The notes under the pieces: generated by a model
The model's input: only the letters and a program-made list of their open reading frames with translations
What the model was told of the DNA's origin: nothing
Database searches by the model: none
Translations under genes and position numbers: made by a program
NCBI GenBank assembly: GCA_964565645.1
Contig: CAZMFQ010000001.1
Location: 308,696-372,695 of the forward strand
DNA length: 64,000 nt
Direction of reading: 5' to 3'
Origin: JAHIQC01 sp964565645
Lineage (GTDB): Bacteria; Actinomycetota; Coriobacteriia; Anaerosomatales; JAHIQC01
Shown: positions 17,368 through 25,961 of the stretch, piece by piece
How the letters are laid out: each line of letters starts with the position of its first letter
How positions within the stretch are numbered: the first letter of the stretch is position 1

Positions 17368-17590
17368 CGCCCTTCCTCCTTCCGATCCGTCCAAGTGCCG
17401 TCCTCCGGGCGAGAACGCATGCGGAGTTAGTACCCGTTTGAGCACATCTTCGCATCAATCCCCGCCCCCGAAGTGCCGCGCGGCACGGCACCTCGACCGT
17501 CGCGACACTCTCCTTGCGAATACAGTGTCCCGCTGTTTGCATAGCGTGACAAGTGCGCGGATGAACGAACTCGCATAGCCGCAGCAAGCG

Positions 17591-17622
17591 AAGGGGCCCC
17601 GCCGCTTCGGCGAGGCCCCTTC
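17591..17622 (-). terminator. GC-rich hairpin downstream of secG
   Basis: The arms 'AAGGGGCCCCGCCG' and 'CGGCGAGGCCCCTT' pair almost perfectly with a CTT loop. It lies just after the secG stop on the minus strand and upstream of oppA, where a terminator isolating the opp operon is expected. No clean T-run follows. Confidence 0.55.
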
Positions 17623-17650
17623 ATACGAAATTCTGCATATTTCTCTGCGT

Positions 17651-17896
17651 CTACACGCCTGGATGATAGAGAACCATCAACAGGAGCAACGTCACCGCGA
17701 AGACCGAGGCGAGAATGATCGTGATCCGGTCCAGGTTCTTCTCGATGATGCCGGTGCCGGTCGAGGTCGTGGGCATGGCGCCACTGAACAGCGACGAGAC
17801 GCCGGTGCCTTTGCCGGAATGCAGCAGGATGAACACGACGAGGCCGACGGACACGGCCACGTGGATTACCAGGATGATCCCAACCAACACGTTCAC
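17651..17896 (-). CDS. secG: Preprotein translocase subunit SecG
   Basis: An 81-residue protein with two membrane helices ('IILVIHVAVSVGLVVFILLH' and 'IILASVFAVTLLLLMVLY') joined by a Gly/Ser/Thr-rich cytoplasmic loop containing 'GKGTGVSSLFSG', the SecG signature. It is a non-essential partner of SecYE that improves translocation. Its place directly after the glycolytic block is common in Gram-positive genomes. Start ATG 17896. Confidence 0.93.
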   Translation of the reverse strand: MNVLVGIILVIHVAVSVGLVVFILLHSGKGTGVSSLFSGAMPTTSTGTGIIEKNLDRITIILASVFAVTLLLLMVLYHPGV

Positions 17897-17950
17897 GTCA
17901 CATGCTCCTGTCGATGCGGCGGTACCGCCGTTATCCGAAGAATCGAGGCA

Positions 17951-19504
17951 TCAGTATAGCAGGAGGGAGTGTCCCGTCCACTGCTCCGGCTGGTCCAGCC
18001 CGATCAACGCGAGAAGGGTCGGCGCGACGTCGGCCAGGATGCCACCGTCTTCGAGGGTTCTCAGCTCGTCACTGACCACGCACAACGGCACGTCATCGGG
18101 GGTATGCGCGGTGAACGGCGTATGCCCGTCCGCATCCACCATGCGCTCAGCATTGCCGTGATCGGCCGTGATCAGTGCCACGCCCCCGTGCTCCCTGATC
18201 GCGCGCACGACCGCCCCAACGCCCTCGTCGACCGCCTCGACGGCTTTGACGGCCGCCTCGAACACGCCCGTGTGCCCGACCATGTCGCAGTTCGCGTAGT
18301 TGACGATGTACACGTCAGCGCGCTCCCGGGCGATCGCTTCCACCAGGCGCCGCGTCACCTCGGGCGCGCTCATCTCGGGCTGCAGGTCGTATGTGGGCAC
18401 CTTGGGACTGGGCACCAGCACGCGCTCCTCGCCCGGCTTGGGCGGCTCCGCTCCCCCGTTGAGGAAGAAGGTGACGTGCGCGTACTTCTCCGTCTCGGCG
18501 ATGTGCAACTGTCTGAGTCCCGCCTGTGCAAGGACGTCGGCGAGCACGCAACACGGCAGGCTCTTGGGGAACGCGACCGGCGCCGGGATCTCCGGGTCGT
18601 ACTGGGTCAGACACACGAACGCGACCGTCGGAACCTCGGGTCGCTCGAACGCTTCGAACGCCGGATCGACGAACGCCCGCGTGATCTCACGAGCCCGATC
18701 AGGCCTGAAGTTGAAGAACACCAGCGCGTCGCCGTCACGGATCCCCGCCTGCGATGGGTCGATACCACCGTACTCGCGGCCCGCCCCAACGACCACTGGC
18801 TCGACGAACTCGTCGGTCACCCCCGCCTGATATGACGCCCGGACCGCGTCGACCGCGGACGCGACCACCGGAGCGTCGGCGAGCACCATCGCGCGCCAGG
18901 CGCGCTCGACACGTTCCCACCGGTTGTCGCGATCCATCGCCCAGTAGCGCCCCATCACCGTGGCGATGCGGCCCCTACCGATGCGGGCCAGTTCCTGTTC
19001 CAGTTCGCCGAGGAATCCCGCGCCCGATTCCGGAGGCACATCGCGGCCGTCGAGGAACGCGTGGATCCGAACGTCGGTCGCGCCGAGCGACGCCGCCATG
19101 CGCACAAGCGCATACAGATGGCGCTGGTGGGAGTGCACGCCGCCGTCGGACACCAGTCCCATGAGGTGCACGGGCCTGCCTGCCGAGATCGCCGACGACA
19201 TGGCACCGCGCAGCACCTCGTTCTCGAACAGCGTCCCATCGTCGATGGCGAGGTTGATGCGCGTCAGTTCCTGATAGACGACCCTGCCTGCGCCGATGTT
19301 CAGATGTCCGACCTCGGAGTTGCCCATCTGGCCCTCGGGCAGCCCGACAGCGAGGCCGGAGGCCTTCAGACGCGTCACCGGATAGGCCGAGAGCAACGCG
19401 TCGAGGTTCGGCGTTTGCGCAGCGCTCACCGCGTTACCCGGACCGGGTTCGGCCGCGCCCCATCCATCGAGGATGATGAGCGCCGCAGGCAGGTTCCTCG
19501 GCAT
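17951..19504 (-). CDS. gpmI: 2,3-bisphosphoglycerate-independent phosphoglycerate mutase
   Basis: A 517-residue, Mn-dependent cytoplasmic enzyme interconverting 3- and 2-phosphoglycerate. 'LILDGWG'-type metal motif lies at residues 10-16 and the phospho-accepting serine is S63 in 'QMGNSEVGHLNIG'. Further metal ligands sit in 'SDGGVHSH', 'FLDGRD', 'ADHGNAERM' and 'VNYANCDMVGHTG'. Length is normal for the family. ATG 19504 lies four bases after the tpiA stop. Many Actinomycetota use the cofactor-dependent enzyme instead, so the independent type fits an anaerobic lineage. Confidence 0.96.
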   Translation of the reverse strand: MPRNLPAALIILDGWGAAEPGPGNAVSAAQTPNLDALLSAYPVTRLKASGLAVGLPEGQMGNSEVGHLNIGAGRVVYQELTRINLAIDDGTLFENEVLRGAMSSAISAGRPVHLMGLVSDGGVHSHQRHLYALVRMAASLGATDVRIHAFLDGRDVPPESGAGFLGELEQELARIGRGRIATVMGRYWAMDRDNRWERVERAWRAMVLADAPVVASAVDAVRASYQAGVTDEFVEPVVVGAGREYGGIDPSQAGIRDGDALVFFNFRPDRAREITRAFVDPAFEAFERPEVPTVAFVCLTQYDPEIPAPVAFPKSLPCCVLADVLAQAGLRQLHIAETEKYAHVTFFLNGGAEPPKPGEERVLVPSPKVPTYDLQPEMSAPEVTRRLVEAIARERADVYIVNYANCDMVGHTGVFEAAVKAVEAVDEGVGAVVRAIREHGGVALITADHGNAERMVDADGHTPFTAHTPDDVPLCVVSDELRTLEDGGILADVAPTLLALIGLDQPEQWTGHSLLLY

Positions 19505-19508
19505 CAGG

Positions 19509-20276
19509 TCAGAGCGTGGCCGAGACGATCTCGGCGAACGAGACGGCGTCGAGAGCCGCCCCGCCGACGAGCGCGCCATCGATGTCCGGCTCGACCATGA
19601 ACATGCGCGCGTTCTCCGGTTTGACCGATCCGCCGTAAAGGACCCGGGCCGTCTGTGCGGCTTCCGGTCCGAACATCGCGCCGACGGTGGCACGGATCGA
19701 ACGACACACGTCATTGGCCTGCTCGGGAGTGGGAGTACGGCCGGTACCGATCGCCCAGATGGGTTCGTACGCGATCACGATACGAGCCGCATCCTGGGCG
19801 GAGATCCCGTCGAGACCGGCTTTGACCTGCGCCCGGACCCAAGAGTCCGTCTCCTCGGCTTCGCGCGTCGCCAGGGTCTCACCACAGCACATGATCGGGA
19901 CGATATCGGACCCGAACAGCGCCTTGACCTTCTTGTTGACGGTCTCGTCGGTCTCACCGAACATCTCGCGGCGCTCCGAGTGGCCGACGATGCAGTAGTC
20001 GCACCGGAGCTCCTTGAGCATCGGCACCGAGACCTCGCCCGTGTACGCGCCCTCCGGCTCCCAGTGCACGTTCTGCGCACCGAGGCCCAGGGTGAGGCGA
20101 TCGAGTTCGATGACCGTGGATGCCGCCTTCAGGCCGGTGAACGGCGGGCAGACAACGACCTCGACCCTGTCCCACATCGACTCGACGCGCTCCTCGAGAT
20201 TCTGGATGAGGATCGCCCCCTGGCCGGACGTCTTATACATCTTCCAGTTTCCGGCGATCATCGGACGGCGAGACAT
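19509..20276 (-). CDS. tpiA: Triosephosphate isomerase
   Basis: A 255-residue TIM-barrel enzyme interconverting DHAP and glyceraldehyde-3-phosphate. Catalytic elements: 'AGNWKMYK' (N10 and K12), 'IVGHSERREMFGE' with the electrophilic His, 'AYEPIWAIGTGRTPTPEQA' with the catalytic Glu and flexible loop 6, and 'VLYGGSVKPEN' for phosphate binding. ATG 20276 is followed by the family-standard N-terminus. It lies between pgk and gpmI in one operon. Confidence 0.97.
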   Translation of the reverse strand: MSRRPMIAGNWKMYKTSGQGAILIQNLEERVESMWDRVEVVVCPPFTGLKAASTVIELDRLTLGLGAQNVHWEPEGAYTGEVSVPMLKELRCDYCIVGHSERREMFGETDETVNKKVKALFGSDIVPIMCCGETLATREAEETDSWVRAQVKAGLDGISAQDAARIVIAYEPIWAIGTGRTPTPEQANDVCRSIRATVGAMFGPEAAQTARVLYGGSVKPENARMFMVEPDIDGALVGGAALDAVSFAEIVSATL

Positions 20277-20302
20277 GCGTGCTCCTTTCGCGCTCGAACG
20301 CT

Positions 20303-21493
20303 CTATACGCGGTCGAGCAGTGCCGACAGTCCGGGCAGTTCGGAGCCCTCGAGCAACTTCATCGAGGCCCCTCCCCCGGTCGAGACGAACGTCACCCGCT
20401 CCTCGAGATCGAACTTCTTGAGCGCGGCGACCGAGTCGCCACCACCCACGACGCTCGCGGCCCGGTTGTTGCGGGCCACCGCCATGGCGACCTCTCGCGT
20501 CCCCGCCTCGAACGGCGTCATCTCGAAGACCCCCATGGGGCCGTTCCAGAAGATCGTCTTGGCGCCGGAGATGGCGCCCTTGAACAGCTCTATGGTGGTG
20601 GGGCCTATGTCGAGCCCCATGGACTCGGCGGGAATCTCCTCGCGCCCCACGACCTTGGTGTCGGCATCCTCGGCGATCGCATCGGCGACGACGAAGTCCA
20701 CCGGCAGGAGCAGGTCGACGCCCTTCTCGGCCGCCTTGGCAAGCATGCCCTTGGCCGGCTCGACCCACTCGTCCTCGACGAGCGAGCGACCCACATCCAC
20801 GCCCTTGGCGACGAGAAGCGTGAAGCACATGCCTCCGCCGATGATCAGCGTGTCGACGCAATCGAGCAGCCGGTCGATGACACCGAACTTGTCGGAGACC
20901 TTTGAACCGCCGAGGATCGCCACGAACGGACGCTCCGGGTCCGCGAGCATCCTGGTGAGCGTCTCGACCTCCCGGGTGAGCAACATGCCGGCGTAGGCGG
21001 GCAGGTACTCGGTCACCCCGACGGTCGATGCATGGGCCCGGTGTGCGGCGCCGAACGCGTCGTCGACGTAGAGGTCCGCCAGATCGGCGAGCTGCCGCGC
21101 GAACGCGGGATCGTTGGCCTTCTCACCGGGATGGAACCTCACGTTCTCGAGCATGAGGATCTCACCGTCGACCATACGGCTCACGGCCTCCGTCGCGTCC
21201 TCGCCCACCACCTCGTCGACGAAATGGACGTTCCTACCCAGGAGTCGTGCGAGCACCCGGCGGACGGGCCGCAACGAATACTGCGGATCCGGCTCGCCTT
21301 TGGGTCGCCCGAGGTGGCTCACCACCACGACACGCGCACCGTGATCGCACAGGTAACGAAGTGTGGGCAGGGCCGCGCGGACACGTGTGTCGTCGGTCAC
21401 CGAGCCCTCAGCCAGCGGGACGTTGAAGTCCACGCGCACAAGCACGCGCTTGCCGCGAACGTCCACATCTCGCACGGTCAACTTGTCGAACAT
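20303..21493 (-). CDS. pgk: Phosphoglycerate kinase
   Basis: A 396-residue enzyme making ATP from 1,3-bisphosphoglycerate. It shows 'RVLVRVDFNVPL' at the N-terminus, 'SHLGRPKG' for substrate binding, 'LENVRFHPGE', 'AILGGSKVSDK' and the C-terminal nucleotide loop 'VVGGGDSVAAL' and 'STGGGASM'. Length is typical. It sits between gap and tpiA on the minus strand. Confidence 0.97.
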   Translation of the reverse strand: MFDKLTVRDVDVRGKRVLVRVDFNVPLAEGSVTDDTRVRAALPTLRYLCDHGARVVVVSHLGRPKGEPDPQYSLRPVRRVLARLLGRNVHFVDEVVGEDATEAVSRMVDGEILMLENVRFHPGEKANDPAFARQLADLADLYVDDAFGAAHRAHASTVGVTEYLPAYAGMLLTREVETLTRMLADPERPFVAILGGSKVSDKFGVIDRLLDCVDTLIIGGGMCFTLLVAKGVDVGRSLVEDEWVEPAKGMLAKAAEKGVDLLLPVDFVVADAIAEDADTKVVGREEIPAESMGLDIGPTTIELFKGAISGAKTIFWNGPMGVFEMTPFEAGTREVAMAVARNNRAASVVGGGDSVAALKKFDLEERVTFVSTGGGASMKLLEGSELPGLSALLDRV

Positions 21494-21563
21494 GCTCGCC
21501 TCCGGGCTATCGTGCGACGCGGGGCCCCGCAGGGCCCCGCGCTCGGTGCGGTCTGGATGGGAC

Positions 21564-22568
21564 CTACGCCATCATGTACTTGACGAGATCCTTGACGCGG
21601 TTGCTGTAACCCCATTCGTTGTCGTACCAGGACAGGCACTTGACGAAGGTGCCCTCGCCCCCCATGACCATGGTCTGGAGCGAGTCGAAGACGGAGGATG
21701 CCGGATTCCCGACCACGTCGACCGAGACGATCGGGTCCTCGCAATACTCGAGGATGCCCTTCATCGGGCCTTCCGCCGCCGCCTTCATGGCGGCGTTGAT
21801 CTGCTCCTTGGTGACCGGCGTCTCGAGTTCGGCGACCAGGTCGACGACTGAGCCGTCGGGAGTGGGAACGCGGACCGACATCCCGTCGAGCTTGCCCTTC
21901 ATGTCCGGGAGGACGAGACCGATCGCCTTCGCGGCGCCGGTCGAAGTCGGGATCATCGACATGGCGGCGGCACGCGCACGACGCAGGTCCTTGTGAGGAA
22001 GGTCGAGGATGTTCTGGTCGTTCGTGTAGCTGTGGATGGTGTTCATGAAGCCCTGCTTGAGGCCGAAGCTGTCCCGCAGGACCTTGGCGAACGGCGCCAG
22101 ACAGTTCGTGGTGCATGAGGCGTTGCTCACGATGAAGTGCTTTGCGGGATCGTAGTCCTCGTGGTTGACACCCATGACGATGGTGATGTCCTCGTTGGAC
22201 GCAGGGGCGGAGATGACGACGCGCTTGGCACCCGCATCGATGTGCGCCCGGGCCTTGGTGGCATCGGTGAAGAAGCCCGTGGACTCGACGACCAGATCGA
22301 CGCCGAGATCGCCCCAGGGCAACGCAGCGGGATCACGCTCGGACAGTACCCTGACGAGCCGGCCGTCGACGGTGAAACCCTCGTCGGTGACGGCGACCTG
22401 CTTGCCGAAACGGCCGTGCACTGAGTCGTACTTGAGCAGATGCGCAAGCGTCTTGGGGTCGGTCAGGTCGTTGACCGCCACCACTTCGACGCCCGGATCC
22501 AGTTCCATCGCGCGAAACACCAGACGTCCGATCCGGCCGAAGCCGTTGATTCCCACCTTGATCGCCAC
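21564..22568 (-). CDS. gap: Glyceraldehyde-3-phosphate dehydrogenase, type I
   Basis: A 334-residue enzyme with an N-terminal Rossmann fold ('KVGINGFGRIGRLVFRA') and the catalytic cysteine C152 in 'SNASCTTNCLAPF'. 'AVNDLTD' places an Asp at the end of the second strand, favouring NAD over NADP. 'SWYDNEWGYSNRVKDL' closes the protein. It heads the glycolytic genes, directly downstream of whiA, an order shared by many Gram-positive bacteria. Confidence 0.97.
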   Translation of the reverse strand: MAIKVGINGFGRIGRLVFRAMELDPGVEVVAVNDLTDPKTLAHLLKYDSVHGRFGKQVAVTDEGFTVDGRLVRVLSERDPAALPWGDLGVDLVVESTGFFTDATKARAHIDAGAKRVVISAPASNEDITIVMGVNHEDYDPAKHFIVSNASCTTNCLAPFAKVLRDSFGLKQGFMNTIHSYTNDQNILDLPHKDLRRARAAAMSMIPTSTGAAKAIGLVLPDMKGKLDGMSVRVPTPDGSVVDLVAELETPVTKEQINAAMKAAAEGPMKGILEYCEDPIVSVDVVGNPASSVFDSLQTMVMGGEGTFVKCLSWYDNEWGYSNRVKDLVKYMMA

Positions 22569-22645
22569 GAGCGTTCCCTCCTTCGGGGGCTATGCCCCTT
22601 TGACTACATCTACAAGCCCCGCGCTGCGCGCGCGGAAGGTTCCCG

Positions 22646-23599
22646 TCATGACGACGCCCTGCGTCCCCCGGCGCCGAGATCCGCAGCGAGTTCCTCGATG
22701 CGGCGGACTCTATGATAGACCGCCGACTTGGAAAGCGGCGGATCTGCGAGCTCGCCGAGCTCGCGCAGACTGACGTCCGGGTTCTCGACACGGAGTCGTG
22801 CCAATTCTCGCAACGCGGGCGGCAGGTTGTCGAGTCCCACGCGGGCGTCGAGCAGCGAGATCGCCTCGACCTGCGCTATCGCGGCTTCCGCGGTCCGCTC
22901 GAGGTTCGCGGTCTCCGCGTTGACGAGCCGGTTGACGTCGTTGCGCATCGACTTGACGACCCTGACGTCCTCGGTGCGCAGCAAGGCACGGTGCGCGCCG
23001 ACGAGTGCGAGGAACGTCACGATCGGCTCGGCGCCCTTGAGGTAGACGGTGAACAACCCGCGTCTGCGGGTGACCTTCGCGGGCACCTCGAACCTGCGCA
23101 TGAGGGCCGCGAGGTCCTCGGCCACCTGTTCGGACTCAGCGGTGAGCTCGAAATGGAAGTCGCCATGCGGGTCGGCCACGAACCCTCCGCCGAGGAACGC
23201 GCCGCGGAGGTAGCTGATCGCACAGCAATCGCGCTTGACGACCCGCGGGAGGATCCCCTGGGTCAGGCCGAGCGAGTCATCGAGTATCCCCAGTTCGTTG
23301 AGCGCCTGGGGCAGGTTCGTCTGCGTGGGAACCGTGATGAGGTAGTTGTTGGTCTTGTGGAGCACGCTCCTGCGTACGGTCAGTTCGGTCTTGAGGTCGT
23401 AGAGGCCATGAAGGAGCTTGATGACCTTACGTGCCACGGGCGCGGTCTCGGTCGCGATCTCCAGGCGATACCGCTCGTTCCCGGTGATGTGGAGCGTCCC
23501 CTCGATACGGACGAGAGCGGCCAGCTCGGCCTTGCGGCAGCAGGGCCGCTTGGCCTCCACCCGCGAGAGTTCGTCTTTGACCTCCGCCGTGAACGACAT
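22646..23599 (-). CDS. whiA: Sporulation/cell-division regulator WhiA
   Basis: A 317-residue DNA-binding protein with an N-terminal degenerate LAGLIDADG homing-endonuclease fold ('CCAISYLRGAFLGGGFVADP' region) and a C-terminal helix-turn-helix ('LGELADPPLSKSAVYHRVRR'). The N-terminus 'SFTAEVKDELSR' is characteristic and decides the start at ATG 23599 over an upstream alternative. In actinobacteria WhiA controls division and sporulation genes with WhiB. It sits directly after yvcK, two bases from its stop. Confidence 0.95.
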   Translation of the reverse strand: MSFTAEVKDELSRVEAKRPCCRKAELAALVRIEGTLHITGNERYRLEIATETAPVARKVIKLLHGLYDLKTELTVRRSVLHKTNNYLITVPTQTNLPQALNELGILDDSLGLTQGILPRVVKRDCCAISYLRGAFLGGGFVADPHGDFHFELTAESEQVAEDLAALMRRFEVPAKVTRRRGLFTVYLKGAEPIVTFLALVGAHRALLRTEDVRVVKSMRNDVNRLVNAETANLERTAEAAIAQVEAISLLDARVGLDNLPPALRELARLRVENPDVSLRELGELADPPLSKSAVYHRVRRIEELAADLGAGGRRASS

Positions 23600-23601
23600 C
23601 C

Positions 23602-24564
23602 TCAGAGAACCTCTCGCAGTGACCGACACAGCGCGTCCCTGTCATGACGTACCGGGTGCGCTAGGTCAGCGAGGTCCGCGACCACCGCACGCACTCCGCG
23701 CGCCTCGATACGCGCGACCGTCTCAGGGGACGCATCGACGCACTCCGGAGACGAGCCCTCATTCTCGCACATGGCATCGTCTCTCGCGCCGGCTCTGTGC
23801 ACGAGCGCGACGTCGACACCGTGATCGAGGCCGTGGGCGAGCAGCGTCGCGACGTGGTCGGCCGCATCCATCCCGCTCGTCTCGCCCCGCTGATTGGCGA
23901 CGTTGCAGACATAGACGACCTTTGCCGAGGAGTCGCGCACGGCCTGGGCGATGCCGGGCACGAGAAAGTTCGGCAGGATGCTCGTGAACAGGCTTCCCGG
24001 GCCGATGACGATGACGTCGGCCTGAAGGATCGCTGCGACTGCGGCGGGATGCGCTTCCGGATCGGGCGGGTCGAGTGCGACGTCCGCGAACGGCCCAACG
24101 GTGTTGGCGATGCGGGCCTGGCCGTCCACAGGGTGCCCCGAAGCGTCGACCGCGCACAGTCCCACGTTCTCGAGCGTGCTCGGAAGGACCCTGCCGCGCG
24201 TGCGAAGGAGCGCCTCACTGTGCTCGATCGCCGCCATGAAGCCGCCATGCTGGTCGGCGAGCGCCGCCATGATCAGGTTGCCGAGCGCATGACCAGCCAG
24301 GCCCTCGCCCTTCGGGAAGCGGTACTGGTAGAGCGCGGCGAGCTCCGAGTCCTCGGCGGCCATGGCCACGAGGCAGTTGCGGATATCACCGGGAGGGAGC
24401 ATGCCGAGTTCACGCCGAAGCGTGCCGCTCGATCCGCCGTCATCGGCCATCGTGACGACCGCGGTCGTCTCGAAGCCTGAGGACAGCAGGCACGCGATGA
24501 CGCCGGGCAGGCCCGTGCCCCCGCCGATGGCCACAGCTCTGCGTGACTCAGGACTCATGGGCAC
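23602..24564 (-). CDS. yvcK: YvcK/CofD-like gluconeogenesis factor
   Basis: A 320-residue protein of the CofD/YvcK family. It opens with 'AVAIGGGTGLPGVIACLL' (Rossmann-like UDP-sugar site) and contains 'TMADDGGSSGTLRRELGMLPPGDIRNC'-type residues (quoted in part: 'ADDGGSSGTLRRELG'), 'PKGEGLAGHALGNL' and 'VIGPGSLFTSILPN'. In Bacillus, YvcK binds UDP-GlcNAc and influences cell shape and carbon use. ATG 24564 overlaps the end of rapZ by 17 bases; ATG 24558 is an equally possible start. It belongs to the conserved rapZ-yvcK-whiA trio. Confidence 0.94.
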   Translation of the reverse strand: MPMSPESRRAVAIGGGTGLPGVIACLLSSGFETTAVVTMADDGGSSGTLRRELGMLPPGDIRNCLVAMAAEDSELAALYQYRFPKGEGLAGHALGNLIMAALADQHGGFMAAIEHSEALLRTRGRVLPSTLENVGLCAVDASGHPVDGQARIANTVGPFADVALDPPDPEAHPAAVAAILQADVIVIGPGSLFTSILPNFLVPGIAQAVRDSSAKVVYVCNVANQRGETSGMDAADHVATLLAHGLDHGVDVALVHRAGARDDAMCENEGSSPECVDASPETVARIEARGVRAVVADLADLAHPVRHDRDALCRSLREVL

Positions 24565-25492
24565 CGCTGCTCCGGTCCTTTCCCATGTCCCGGTGGCTCA
24601 CGGCGACCGTATATCCCTGCCCGCGCAGGAACAGCGCGGTCTCCTCGGCAAGTGCGACGCTGCGGTGCATGCCGCCCGTGCAGCCCATGGCGATCTCGAG
24701 ATGCGCCTTACCTTCCATGAGGTAGGACGGCGCGAGGAATCCGAGCAGGTCGAACCAGTGGCCGAGGAATGTACGCGTCTCCTCGCGTTCGAGCACGTAC
24801 TCCCGTACAGGCCTGTCCAGACCCGTGAGCGCGCGCAGTTCCGGCAGGTAGTACGGGTTGGGCAGAAAGCGCACGTCCATGACCAGGTCTGCGTCGATCG
24901 GGAGGCCGTACTTGAACCCGAAGGACATGACGGTGACGGTGAGCGTCGGCGCCAACGATTCGGAGAAGAACCGGTCCTTGATGGCGGCGCGAAGTTCCGA
25001 TGGCTTGTAGGTGCTCGTGTCGATGACGATGTCCGCGCGGCGTCGCACGGCCGCGAGGGCCTCGCGTTCGGCTGCTATGCCCTCACCGACGGATCCGCTC
25101 TCAGCGCACAGAGGATGGCGGCGGCGTGTCTCCTTGAAGCGGCGGACCAGGGTCTCGTCGTCCGCCTCGAGGAACAGCACGTGGTGCGGGACCTGGGCGG
25201 CACTGAGAGCCTCGAGACTCTCGACCAGCTCGTCGAAGAACTCCATCGCACGAACGTCACAGACCACCGCGATGCGACGTATACGGCTGCCCGGCAGCCC
25301 GGTCAGGTCGACGAGCTGCCCGATGAATCCCGGAGGGAGGTTGTCGATACAGAAGTAGCCAAGGTCCTCGAACGTGTGGATCGCCTCGGAACGGCCGGCA
25401 CCGGACATGCCGGTGATGATCACGAGCTCGACTGCGGGACCTGTGGGCTCCTGGGCGTCGGAGGTCGTACAGTCCGGATCCACGTCAGTCAT
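24548..25492 (-). CDS. rapZ: RapZ-family nucleotide-binding protein
   Basis: A 314-residue protein with an N-terminal P-loop (residues 28-35, 'GMSGAGRS', where the usual Walker A lysine is Arg, as commonly seen in actinobacterial homologues) and 'EDLGYFCIDNLPP'. The C-terminal domain carries 'SFGFKYGLPIDADLVMDVRFLPNPYY' features (for example 'DVRFLPNPYYLPELR') and 'GCTGGMHRSVALAE', the family's ligand-binding and catalytic-like motifs. In E. coli RapZ senses GlcN6P precursors; the actinobacterial role is less clear. It overlaps yvcK by 17 bases, and its start overlaps the preceding gene by eight. Confidence 0.93.
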   Translation of the reverse strand: MTDVDPDCTTSDAQEPTGPAVELVIITGMSGAGRSEAIHTFEDLGYFCIDNLPPGFIGQLVDLTGLPGSRIRRIAVVCDVRAMEFFDELVESLEALSAAQVPHHVLFLEADDETLVRRFKETRRRHPLCAESGSVGEGIAAEREALAAVRRRADIVIDTSTYKPSELRAAIKDRFFSESLAPTLTVTVMSFGFKYGLPIDADLVMDVRFLPNPYYLPELRALTGLDRPVREYVLEREETRTFLGHWFDLLGFLAPSYLMEGKAHLEIAMGCTGGMHRSVALAEETALFLRGQGYTVAVSHRDMGKDRSSGAHES

Positions 25493-25835
25493 CGTTGTCC
25501 ACGACCTTCGTGATGAGCGAGGAGCCGATGGCGATGATCAGCGCCGCGACCATCGTCGAGAGGAAGCCGACCGTGGACAATCCGGGCACCAGTGCGGCCA
25601 CGATGTAGAGCATGAACGCATTGACCACGAGGGAGAACAACCCGAGGGTCAGGATGGTGATCGGCAACGAGAGGAGCTTCACGACCGGCTTGACCAGCAC
25701 GTTGACGATGCCGAGAACGACAGCTCCCCAGACGGCGGCCATGTAGCCGTCGACGCTCAGGAGCGAACCGCCCGAGAACTCCGCGACCGCGAAAATGAGC
25801 GCGCCCGTCAGCAGGAGCTTGATGAGCAGACGCAT
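25485..25835 (-). CDS. Phage-holin-family-4-like membrane protein
   Basis: A 116-residue protein with four hydrophobic helices and the 'VWGAVVLGIVNVLVKPVVKL' segment, followed by 'LPITILTLGLFSLVVNAFML', typical of the superfamily IV 'holin' proteins that occur as housekeeping membrane proteins across Gram-positive bacteria. ATG 25835 follows 'gaggagggtcgt'. It overlaps the rapZ start by eight bases, so it is part of the same transcript. There is no phage gene nearby, so a lysis role is unlikely. Function unknown. Confidence 0.8.
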   Translation of the reverse strand: MRLLIKLLLTGALIFAVAEFSGGSLLSVDGYMAAVWGAVVLGIVNVLVKPVVKLLSLPITILTLGLFSLVVNAFMLYIVAALVPGLSTVGFLSTMVAALIIAIGSSLITKVVDNDD

Positions 25836-25961
25836 ACGACCCTCCTCTGTCGGATCCGGACCCGTGCGCACAGTATACCCCGAGGTCATGACATGAACGC
25901 TCGCGGCCGGGGGGCGCGGCGGCGCCGCTCACAGCAGTTGGCGGAAGAGCTCCTCGGCAGG

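Noticed and set aside
25485..25835. Prophage lysis gene (holin)
   Set aside because: No other phage gene is nearby and this four-helix family is common as a chromosomal membrane protein in the same context.
25872..25883. 'GTATACCCCGAGG' as a third CsoR/CstR operator
   Set aside because: Only one half-site is present; the second half does not mirror it.
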